From Vibrio hyugaensis (GTDB lineage: Bacteria; Pseudomonadota; Gammaproteobacteria; Enterobacterales; Vibrionaceae): 64,000 nucleotides of DNA. The stretch lies in NCBI RefSeq assembly GCF_002906655.1, contig NZ_CP025794.1:1302001-1366000 (forward strand). Direction: 5' to 3'. Below the pieces are notes generated by a model. That model was not told where the DNA came from, did not search any database, and saw only the letters and a list, made by a program, of their open reading frames with translations. Positions 55,511-64,000 of the stretch are shown piece after piece; position 1 is the stretch's first letter; each line of letters opens with the position of its first letter. Made by a program: the position numbers and the translations under genes.

Positions 55511-55690
55511 ATGAAAAAGACAATGACGTTTTTCGCTGTCATTTTGTTCTCATCAAGCGTATTTGCGTATTCAGGAACAAATGGTAACAGCGCTACAGGA
55601 CCAAACGTGCAGTGCTATCTGCCAGATGGAACCAGTGATTATATGCCTATCGTATTGTGCCAACACCAAGATGGCACAATTAAAAAATAA
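55511..55690 (+). CDS. Small secreted two-cysteine peptide A
   Basis: A 59-residue protein. A signal peptide (MKKTMTFFAVILFSSSVFA, cleavage after residue 19) leaves a mature peptide of about 40 residues with cysteines at 35 and 50, in NVQCYLPDGTSDYMPIVLCQH. GAGGATGGATT before the ATG gives a good ribosome site. It is clearly related to peptide B 86 bases downstream: same cysteine positions, same C-x-x-x-D-G-T and L-C-x-x-x-x-G-T-x-K pattern. The family is not recognised. Function is unknown; one periplasmic or secreted disulfide loop is likely. Confidence 0.75.
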   Translation: MKKTMTFFAVILFSSSVFAYSGTNGNSATGPNVQCYLPDGTSDYMPIVLCQHQDGTIKK

Positions 55691-55776
55691 AACATTAGAA
55701 CATCAGTTTTGATTCTAAATAACAAATCATTAATCAGCGTTAGCTGGTAAAAAATTAATGAGTGAGAGGATTCACC

Positions 55777-55953
55777 ATGAAAAGGATTGCTGCTTTAATT
55801 ATCGCATGTTTTATTTTCGCTTCACCTATTTCTTTAGCTCAAAATTCAGCGGGACATGTTTTTGGTGCAGGTGTTGATTGTACATTTAGCGACGGAACCG
55901 TAAAACATTTACCCCGCGAGCTGTGTACTATGTACGGTGGTACTTTTAAATAA
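55777..55953 (+). CDS. Small secreted two-cysteine peptide B
   Basis: A 58-residue paralogue of peptide A. The signal peptide is MKRIAALIIACFIFASPISLA (cleaved near residue 21). The mature part contains VDCTFSDGTVKHLPRELCTMY, with cysteines at 35 and 50 as in peptide A, and ends GGTFK (peptide A ends DGTIKK). I chose the ATG with GAGAGGA upstream, not the in-frame GTG at 55762. A 16-bp stem-loop follows the stop. Tandem duplication, with 30-40% identity across the mature region, suggests both are expressed and selected. Confidence 0.75.
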   Translation: MKRIAALIIACFIFASPISLAQNSAGHVFGAGVDCTFSDGTVKHLPRELCTMYGGTFK

Positions 55954-55971
55954 CCATGCCAATCAATGGCT

Positions 55972-56020
55972 TTAACGAAGTTTATCTATATTCACAAAAA
56001 GTAGAGATAAACTTCGTTAA
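55972..56020. other. Long perfect 16-bp stem-loop after peptide B
   Basis: TTAACGAAGTTTATCT (55972-55987) and its exact complement (56005-56020) enclose a 17-base loop. There is no T run on either strand, but the hairpin lies exactly between the converging peptide B and DUF2799 genes. It may act as a shared terminator, a 3'-end stabiliser or a protein site. Confidence 0.65.
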
Positions 56021-56036
56021 CCAAATAAAAGACCAT

Positions 56037-56399
56037 CTAAAATTTATAGAAGTCTGATCCGATAAACGCATCCCAACCTCTTTGCCACTCCGCTTTGATC
56101 ATCACTTCTTGATCTTGACCAGAACATTGATCGGTGTAACGCACACCCTGAATACCCTTTTCAAAAGCCTTAAAAGGATCGCAATACTCAGCTTTTCCAG
56201 CTTCATAACCCTTTTTGTATGAGACCTCATCAAAAGGCTTTTTCTCTTTTAGATTCGCTAATACATCATTATCGTATTGGTAACCATTCGACCCAAAACG
56301 TTCACCTTGCCCATACCAGTACTCTGCCGGTGTTCTAGGACTGCTCGTACATGCCTGAAGAGTCAAAAGTACAAAAGGGATGAGTAACAACTTCTTCAT
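56037..56399 (-). CDS. DUF2799-like lipoprotein
   Basis: A 120-residue predicted lipoprotein: LTLQACTSS is a lipobox with the lipid-modified cysteine at residue 17, and the residue at +2 (Thr) predicts the outer membrane. The mature part has a Tyr/Gly-rich repeat pattern (YWYGQGERFG, YKKGYEAGKAEYC) resembling DUF2799. The function is unknown. It lies downstream of the porin gene on the same strand. Confidence 0.75.
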   Translation of the reverse strand: MKKLLLIPFVLLTLQACTSSPRTPAEYWYGQGERFGSNGYQYDNDVLANLKEKKPFDEVSYKKGYEAGKAEYCDPFKAFEKGIQGVRYTDQCSGQDQEVMIKAEWQRGWDAFIGSDFYKF

Positions 56400-56480
56400 T
56401 CTTTATCTCCTTAGCTTAGATAGAAAAAAAGCTGAGCATATGCTCAGCTTTTTAGACACTATTTAGCGTATTCGGTTCGC

Positions 56481-57866
56481 TTATTTAACAGCGAAAGGAA
56501 TTGTTAACGCTAGCTTGAAATCTTCCTCGTCTTGGAACAAGTTAGAGTAACCAGTCCAGTTTGGAGCATTTGTGTCATTGTAGTAGTTAGTGTAGTAGAA
56601 GCTGATGTTAGCATCTTTAAGAGCGCCTGCTTGGATTGCATAGTTTGCAAACAAGCTGTACGCGTACTCACTAAGATCATCGTAGCCTTGAGCTGATGAG
56701 CCAAAGCCGTAAGCACCACTTAGACCAGCGCTAAAGCCTTTACCACCGATGTCAGAGAAGTCACGAGACACAGAACCAAATACCGCTAGCTCTTCATCGT
56801 GGTTAAAGTCTGAACGGTTGTTCCACCAGATTTCGTAAGCACCATTTGAACCACCGTATTGACTAGTTAGACGGTAAGACATGTTACCAACGTTTGCTGG
56901 GTCACCTGAATCTGCGCCAGTGTACGTCGCTTCAGCACGGTACGAGTACTGACCAGAAGAGAAGCTTGTCAAAAGTGCTAGCTGGAATGCAGTGCTGTCG
57001 TACTGTTCGCTGTCGTCAACGATGTACAGTTGAGGAGACCAGTATAGACCGCCATCAGTTGTACCCTTCACTTTGAAGTGAGCGTTCCAACGGTCACCAT
57101 CAGATAGACCACCGTACGCAGCGTCTAGAGAGATGCCGTTGTCTAGAGTGTAACGACCACCTAGAGAGTAAAGTGTACCTGCGTCTTTACCCTTGGTAGT
57201 TCTGAACTCGTAAGTCTCTTTGAACCATGGTGCTTTGTATTCAGTTGCAACAACCAAACCTAGGTCAAAACCACCGATTTTTCCGCCAACTTCACCACCT
57301 AGGTAAGTACCAGGAGCGAATGACCAGTTTACACCTAGAGAGCTAGGTACAGATGGTTGGAAGTAACCAAGTTTCGCAGTAGCAGAGTCGCCTAGTTTAA
57401 ACTTAGCAGCAGCAGTCGCGAATGATACGCCGTTGTCAGTACAATCTGTCCACACATTTGAACAAGCACTATCTTTTGCTTCTTTATCGTAAGGGTTGTT
57501 TACACCCCAGAAGTTCATTTCGTGGTCTGCACCACCATTTTGCCACATGTCAAATGTGCTGTAGATAACAACATCAAGACCTGCAACACCGCCTACGTAG
57601 CCAGAGTTAAAGCCTAGGTTAGCAAAGATAGAACCGTGGTCTAGGTTCGTTACCTTTTTAGTGTCATTACCATTTGCATCTACGTTACCGCGGTCACGAG
57701 CACGCATCCAAAAGTTAAGGTTACCACTAATAGTAGACTCAGAGAAAAACTCTGAAACTGCGCCTGCATACTCTGGACCTACTGGATCTTCAGCCATTGC
57801 TGGGGCAGCAACTACCGCACCCATCATTGCCGCAGTAAGGGCAGATACTTTAAAAAATTTGTCCAT
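56481..57866 (-). CDS. chiP: OprD-family porin, ChiP-like (putative chitooligosaccharide porin)
   Basis: A 461-residue outer-membrane beta-barrel protein with a signal peptide cleaved at APAMA-ED (residue 25). It aligns along its length with E. coli ChiP (468 residues): WMRARDRGNVD, MNFWGVNNPYD, EYKAPWFKE, YEIWWNNRSDFN and NLFQDEEDFKL all have counterparts. This is distinct from the trimeric ChiP of V. harveyi. Substrate is predicted, not shown. nagE, nagA and nagC elsewhere in the window fit a chito-oligosaccharide role. Two cysteines (DSACSNVWTDC) in one loop are unusual for the family. Confidence 0.85.
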   Translation of the reverse strand: MDKFFKVSALTAAMMGAVVAAPAMAEDPVGPEYAGAVSEFFSESTISGNLNFWMRARDRGNVDANGNDTKKVTNLDHGSIFANLGFNSGYVGGVAGLDVVIYSTFDMWQNGGADHEMNFWGVNNPYDKEAKDSACSNVWTDCTDNGVSFATAAAKFKLGDSATAKLGYFQPSVPSSLGVNWSFAPGTYLGGEVGGKIGGFDLGLVVATEYKAPWFKETYEFRTTKGKDAGTLYSLGGRYTLDNGISLDAAYGGLSDGDRWNAHFKVKGTTDGGLYWSPQLYIVDDSEQYDSTAFQLALLTSFSSGQYSYRAEATYTGADSGDPANVGNMSYRLTSQYGGSNGAYEIWWNNRSDFNHDEELAVFGSVSRDFSDIGGKGFSAGLSGAYGFGSSAQGYDDLSEYAYSLFANYAIQAGALKDANISFYYTNYYNDTNAPNWTGYSNLFQDEEDFKLALTIPFAVK

Positions 57867-58377
57867 GGAAAAAACTCCTAAAAATGGATATAGCTGTATT
57901 TTTCTATCTCACCTTAAGTTGGCCGCCGAAGGAGAGAAGTAAATTCCTGAGTAAACCTCAATATTTCTAAATCGGTTCTTTTTAGTTCCTGCATACACAC
58001 CGTGTATCCACGCTTCTAAGACTAACTTCGCATCTAAAAACATCCAAATGGAACTTATTTTTTTTCTAAAAAAATATGACCAACGCCAAAGTTCCATATA
58101 ACTTATTGATCCAGATCTTATTTTTAACACCCAAACCGCAAATTAAGATAAAAGATATATAGATCATATACTTAAACAAAACCCGCCCACACCAATTTGA
58201 AGTTGATCGCAGAGTAAAGGCTAGATATGAGGAAAGATTAAAGGAGAGATCTTGATCACTGAAATGATTTTAATAGGAAAATAGACGCTAATTTTGTCAC
58301 TTTTTAATTGGCAAGAAAAAGCCCCAAATGGCTGTCATTTGGGGCTTTTAGTTGTTTTTTAGCTTTTTTGATGACAG
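57867..58377. promoter_or_regulatory. chiP upstream region with nested inverted repeats
   Basis: This 511-base region lies upstream of the minus-strand porin. At 58049-58096 TGGAACTT and AAGTTCCA enclose an A/T palindrome (TTATTTTTTTTCTAAAAAAATA) that resembles a NagC-type box. The mRNA leader from there to the ATG would be about 180 bases. The ligA terminator lies at its far end (58316-58349). Operator identity is inference. No coding frame is supported. Confidence 0.5.
58316..58349 (-). terminator. ligA terminator
   Basis: On the minus strand AAAAGCCCCAAATG-ACAGC-CATTTGGGGCTTTT forms a 14-bp stem followed by a T run, about 30 bases after the ligA stop. Confidence 0.92.
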
Positions 58378-60460
<2,083 letters not shown>

Positions 60461-60480
60461 CTCTTTATTTGGTGTTAAGA

Positions 60481-61416
60481 TTATGCGCTAGCGGCAGTAA
60501 ACTCAACTATTTGACGACGATAAGATGCCAATCGGTCCGGCGTCATTAGGTTTCGTTGGTCATCAAGGACATTACCACCCATATCGTCTGCAATTTGTTG
60601 TGCAATACGCAGCATTAGGTTGAAGTTTTGATCTGCTTCACCGTAGCAAGGCAATGTCATAAAGAACGAGATACCTTTGGTAGAGAATTCAGCAGGGTCA
60701 CCATGTTCTAGTGTGCCCGGTTGCATCATGTTGGCGACACTAAAGAGCACTTTACCGTTACCAGACAAATCAACATGACGGTGGAAGATATTCATCTCAC
60801 CGTAAATCAATCCATTTTGCTGCATGCTATCGAACAACTTAGTACCGATGAACGGCTCATCGCCAGCGCAGTGAACGTTCAACACAATGACTTGCATTTC
60901 AGGTTCTGGTTTTGGCTCTTCAGGTTGCTCTACAACAACTGGTGCAACATCGATTTCTGGTTCGACAACTTCAGGTGCTTCGAACACTGGCTCGATAATC
61001 TCTTCTTCGAACGTCGCTTGAACAGGCTCAACAATTTCTGGCTCAGGCTCTTGTTCCGCTTTAGTTGCAACAAAAGCAGGGATCTCAGGTTCTTCTTTAT
61101 GCTCTTTCTCTTTTACATCAAGAACATCATCAATCAGAGGGTCTGAGGCGAACTTGTTGTCAAACGAGCTTTCCATCCCAAAGTCTGGCTCCTTGCGATC
61201 TTTACGGATAATCTCAAAATCATCTTCTGGAGCAGGAGCAAAATCTCGCTCTTGTTCTTGAGGTTCTTTTTCTTCTTGGTCAACATCCAACTTACCAAGT
61301 GGTTTGTTACCAAACTTCGCTTTGCCTTCTTTTTTGCTTGTCCATAGGCCATGAAAAAGCAATGCGGCGATGGCTAATGCGCCAACAACAATGAGTACGA
61401 ATCGCAATTCCTGCAT
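60481..61416 (-). CDS. zipA: Cell division protein ZipA
   Basis: A 311-residue essential divisome anchor. The membrane helix is at the very N-terminus (residues 5-25, [17 protein letters not shown]). A long acidic Pro/Glu/Val-rich linker (about 80-180, repeated [13 protein letters not shown] segments) leads to the C-terminal FtsZ-binding domain (about 175-305, with [14 protein letters not shown] and [19 protein letters not shown]). It tethers FtsZ to the inner membrane. The linker is more acidic than the proline/glutamine-rich one of E. coli. Confidence 0.96.
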   Translation of the reverse strand: MQELRFVLIVVGALAIAALLFHGLWTSKKEGKAKFGNKPLGKLDVDQEEKEPQEQERDFAPAPEDDFEIIRKDRKEPDFGMESSFDNKFASDPLIDDVLDVKEKEHKEEPEIPAFVATKAEQEPEPEIVEPVQATFEEEIIEPVFEAPEVVEPEIDVAPVVVEQPEEPKPEPEMQVIVLNVHCAGDEPFIGTKLFDSMQQNGLIYGEMNIFHRHVDLSGNGKVLFSVANMMQPGTLEHGDPAEFSTKGISFFMTLPCYGEADQNFNLMLRIAQQIADDMGGNVLDDQRNLMTPDRLASYRRQIVEFTAASA

Positions 61417-61666
61417 TATTTACTCTCAATCTACCTGTTCTTACTACTCGCACATCCTTGAGCAGTAACCCAAGTGCAATAAATCTGAATGATGCGTTTA
61501 CTTTACCAAAACTATATGCAGGTTTAGAACAACTTAATGCAAGAAGTTCCGTTTTTTGTTGTGATTCTTGCCACGATTCCACTTTACAAGACCTCATTTG
61601 TTAGGGCATTGAAAGAAAAGTATCGACAGGTACAATGAGTTTTCACTCACAAGAAATAAAATAGAT

Positions 61667-62410
61667 ATGAAGTCGAACATTCAACAAAGAACCGGTTTTG
61701 GTTATTTCCTATACGGAATTCAATTGGCGCTCTCTCCAGAGATCAGACGTTTTGTCGTTCTCCCTCTGCTGGCGAATATATTGCTAGTTGGTGGTGCTAT
61801 CTTCTATCTTTTCTCTCACTTAGACGCTTGGATTGAAGGCTGGATTGGGCAACTCCCTGAGTTTCTGTCTTGGTTGACTTACCTCTTGTGGCCAATTCTC
61901 GTCCTAACGATTCTCGCCACCTTTTCATATTTTTTCAGCACCTTAGCGAACTTTATCGCCGCACCATTCAACGGATTGCTTGCTGAAAAAGTAGAAGAGT
62001 CGCTGACTGGTCAGAAAGTCAATGACGATGGGTTTGCAGCATTGGTCAAAGATGTACCTCGTGTTATGGCTCGTGAATGGCGAAAACTGCTGTATGTATT
62101 GCCAAAAGCGATTGGTTTATTCCTGTTGTTGTTGATTCCTGCTCTGGGTCAAACGGTTGGACCTTTCTTATGGTTCTTCTTCACAGCCTGGATGTTGGCT
62201 ATCCAATACTGCGACTATCCATTTGATAACCATAAAGTGCCGTTCAATGACATGCGTTACAAATTGAAACAAAAGCAAGGTAAAGCTTATGGGTTTGGTG
62301 TTTTGGTTTCCGTATTTACCACCATTCCAATTCTCAACCTCATTGTTATGCCTGTTGCTGTATGTGGTGCAACTGCAATGTGGGTAGCTGAGTTTAAACA
62401 CCAGCAATAG
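61667..62410 (+). CDS. cysZ: Sulfate permease CysZ
   Basis: A 247-residue inner-membrane protein of the CysZ family. About four hydrophobic segments and the conserved-looking [24 protein letters not shown] (near residue 85-108) match CysZ, which imports sulfate for cysteine synthesis. It lies 164 bases before cysK, with a terminator between them, and is divergent from zipA as in E. coli. No CysB box was recognised by eye. Confidence 0.95.
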   Translation: MKSNIQQRTGFGYFLYGIQLALSPEIRRFVVLPLLANILLVGGAIFYLFSHLDAWIEGWIGQLPEFLSWLTYLLWPILVLTILATFSYFFSTLANFIAAPFNGLLAEKVEESLTGQKVNDDGFAALVKDVPRVMAREWRKLLYVLPKAIGLFLLLLIPALGQTVGPFLWFFFTAWMLAIQYCDYPFDNHKVPFNDMRYKLKQKQGKAYGFGVLVSVFTTIPILNLIVMPVAVCGATAMWVAEFKHQQ

Positions 62411-62427
62411 CGCAGTTTTGAATCAAT

Positions 62428-62454
62428 CAGAGGAGGCCGAATAAGCCTCCTCTG
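62428..62454 (+). terminator. cysZ terminator
   Basis: CAGAGGAGGC / GCCTCCTCTG forms a 10-bp stem with a 7-base loop, followed by TTATTTTGTT. Confidence 0.85.
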
Positions 62455-62574
62455 TTATTTTGTTCAATTCTCGACCAACCTCATAAGATATAACTTTTTA
62501 ATCCTTTTCCCTTTTTTTCATACCGCATATTCTTCTAATCATATTCACAAATCGTGTAATGAAGGAACATCACT

Positions 62575-63543
62575 ATGAGCAAGATCTACGAAGACAACTC
62601 TCTTACTATTGGTAATACGCCTCTTGTTCGCTTGAATAAAGTGAGCAAAGGTAAAGTTTTGGCGAAAATCGAAGCACGTAACCCAAGCTTCAGCGTTAAG
62701 TGCCGTATTGGTGCCAACATGATTTGGGAAGCGGAAAAAGCAGGCACGCTTAAACCTGGTGTTGAGCTAGTAGAGCCGACCAGTGGTAACACAGGTGTTG
62801 CGCTTGCATTCGTAGCGGCCGCTCGCGGTTACAAGCTAACGCTAACTATGCCAGAGTCAATGAGTCTTGAGCGTCGTAAACTGCTAAAAGCACTCGGTGC
62901 AAATCTGGAGCTAACTGAAGCAGCAAAAGGCATGAAAGGTGCGATTGCAAAAGCGGAAGAGATTGTCGCAAGCAACCCTGATAAGTACCTTCTTCTACAA
63001 CAGTTCAACAACCCTGCTAACCCAGAGATCCACGAAAAAACCACTGGCCCTGAAATCTGGGAAGCAACCGATGGTGAAATCGACGTATTTGTAGCGGGCG
63101 TTGGTACCGGCGGTACTATCACTGGTACTAGCCGTTACATTAAAGGCGAAAAAGGCAAAGCAATCACTTCTGTCGCTGTTGAGCCAGCAGAATCACCGGT
63201 TATCGCACAAGCACTAGCAGGTGAAGAAATCCAACCAGCACCACACAAAATCCAAGGTATTGGCGCTGGTTTCATCCCAGGCAACCTAGATTTAGAGCTT
63301 TTGGACCGTGTTGAGCAAGTGACTTCTGAAGAAGCAATTGAGATGGCTCAGCGCCTTATGGAAGAGGAAGGCATTCTGGCTGGCATCTCATCGGGTGCAG
63401 CAGTAGTGGCAGCAAACCGCCTTGCGGAACTTCCTGAATTTGAAGGAAAAACAATTGTAACTGTACTTCCAAGCTCCGGTGAACGCTACCTAAGTACAGC
63501 ACTATTTGCCGGTATCTTTACTGAGAAAGAGAACCAACAGTAA
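62575..63543 (+). CDS. cysK: Cysteine synthase A
   Basis: A 322-residue PLP enzyme (O-acetylserine sulfhydrylase), near E. coli CysK (323). The PLP lysine is in [11 protein letters not shown] (about residue 42). The substrate loop [11 protein letters not shown] and the PLP-phosphate loop [14 protein letters not shown] are intact. The C-terminus ends in a short acidic tail (FTEKENQQ). It makes cysteine from sulfide and O-acetylserine. A strong terminator separates it from ptsH. Confidence 0.96.
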   Translation: MSKIYEDNSLTIGNTPLVRLNKVSKGKVLAKIEARNPSFSVKCRIGANMIWEAEKAGTLKPGVELVEPTSGNTGVALAFVAAARGYKLTLTMPESMSLERRKLLKALGANLELTEAAKGMKGAIAKAEEIVASNPDKYLLLQQFNNPANPEIHEKTTGPEIWEATDGEIDVFVAGVGTGGTITGTSRYIKGEKGKAITSVAVEPAESPVIAQALAGEEIQPAPHKIQGIGAGFIPGNLDLELLDRVEQVTSEEAIEMAQRLMEEEGILAGISSGAAVVAANRLAELPEFEGKTIVTVLPSSGERYLSTALFAGIFTEKENQQ

Positions 63544-63841
63544 TATGTGGTCAAATCAATTTTTCGTTTAAAAAAGCCCCGGTCAGGGGCTTTTTTGTTG
63601 ATCCCTGCCCCACCTTTGGTAATATCAGGGTGTTTTATTTTTAGGTTCAAAATAAAGAATCTAAACCAAAAAGTTTTCTAAGTAATTGTGCACGCAAACA
63701 GTTGCGTAATTACCAAACTTTTGACTAGTATCAGTTCTGACACGCTTTGAACTCTCCCGTGCTAGCGCACAAGAAGTAAAGCAGTTAAGCTAAAACTCAG
63801 TCACAAACTAACAAAAAAATACATTTATTGGGGTATATCAC
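63544..63841. other. cysK / ptsH intergenic region
   Basis: These 298 bases contain the cysK terminator and a 32-base imperfect palindrome at 63682-63713 (GTAATT..ACGCAA / TTGCGT..AATTAC). The palindrome is about 130 bases before ptsH, where promoters and catabolite control sites are expected. No CRP or Cra box was recognised with confidence. Confidence 0.5.
63571..63597 (+). terminator. cysK terminator
   Basis: AAAAAGCCCC-GGTCA-GGGGCTTTTTT forms a strong 10-bp stem with a T run. Confidence 0.92.
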
Positions 63842-64000
63842 ATGTACGAGAAGCAAGTAGAAATCACAGCAGAAAACGGTCTTCACACTCGTCCAGCTGC
63901 ACAGTTCGTTAAAGAAGCTAAAGCATTCGACGCGGACATCACTGTGACTTCTAACGGTAAAAGCGCTAGCGCTAAGAGCCTATTCAAGCTGCAAACACTA
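63842..64000 (+). CDS. ptsH: HPr phosphocarrier protein (partial, truncated by window edge)
   Basis: The first 53 codons of HPr. The phosphorylated His15 is in [12 protein letters not shown], and [12 protein letters not shown] is a typical vibrio HPr start. HPr passes phosphate from EI to sugar-specific EIIA, including the EIIA that must feed NagE here. The Ser46 region [12 protein letters not shown] is visible at the end. The frame is intact to the edge. ptsI presumably follows outside the window. Confidence 0.95.
   Translation, partial: MYEKQVEITAENGLHTRPAAQFVKEAKAFDADITVTSNGKSASAKSLFKLQTL

Noticed and set aside
57909..58130. A 73-codon minus-strand frame in the chiP leader
   Set aside because: It has no recognisable ribosome site and crosses the operator-like palindrome. 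It could be an upstream frame in the porin mRNA, but nothing supports translation.

Overview
The window is a 64 kb chromosomal stretch of a marine gammaproteobacterium, almost certainly a Vibrio and probably of the Harveyi/Parahaemolyticus group. The placement rests on gene content and order: htpG next to a divergent toxRS pair, seqA-pgm beside ybfF, a DUF2788 gene, fldA and fur, and divergent nagE / nagAC. ToxR has a winged-helix N-terminus, one membrane span and a two-cysteine periplasmic tail. No tRNA, rRNA, CRISPR array, insertion sequence or phage gene was seen. Coding density is high, and most operons end in clear hairpin-plus-T terminators.

Layout. 1-5.3 kb: start of sucA and sdhBADC on the minus strand, divergent from gltA (TCA cycle). 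5.3-15 kb: housekeeping genes (Nif3-family protein, DUF1853, pgm, seqA, ybfF, DUF2788, fldA, DUF4442, fur), a type IV pilin-like gene broken by a one-base frameshift in a G run, and glnS. 15-21 kb: N-acetylglucosamine uptake and catabolism (nagE, nagA, nagC), then a CPA2 antiporter. 21-31 kb: asnB, rfaH, a peptide/proton symporter, hemH, adk, htpG, toxRS. 31-38 kb: a TauE/SafE-type permease with a SelW-like CXXC protein, yfcE, and a translationally coupled four-gene minus-strand operon of two DUF1538 membrane proteins, a PII-like protein and a CBS-domain protein. YfcH, YbbO and CnoX homologues follow.

39-53.7 kb holds a complete E. coli-type cellulose locus: bcsRQABZC on the minus strand and bcsEFG on the plus strand. 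It encodes a c-di-GMP-controlled synthase (BcsA/B), an export channel (BcsC), an endoglucanase (BcsZ), a GIL-domain c-di-GMP sensor (BcsE) and the BcsF/BcsG membrane pair that in E. coli adds phosphoethanolamine to cellulose. The locus lies between ybbO-cnoX and qmcA-ybbJ, which are close neighbours in E. coli, so it looks like an insertion into an ancestral cluster. 

53.8-64 kb: qmcA and ybbJ, then an AT-rich pocket with two tandem, clearly related, very small secreted peptides that share cysteines at positions 35 and 50. A lipoprotein, a ChiP/OprD-family porin, ligA, zipA, cysZ, cysK and the start of ptsH follow. The porin, nagE/nagA/nagC and HPr could act as one amino-sugar pathway: outer-membrane entry, PTS phosphorylation, deacetylation and NagC control.

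The least-described items are the tandem two-cysteine peptides (55.5-56.0 kb), the DUF1538/PII/CBS operon (33.3-35.6 kb), the G-run frameshift in the pilin gene (12.8 kb), and structured leader or repeat elements at 5.3, 7.2, 17.1, 27.3 and 58.1 kb. All functions are read from sequence by recognition; no database search was run.
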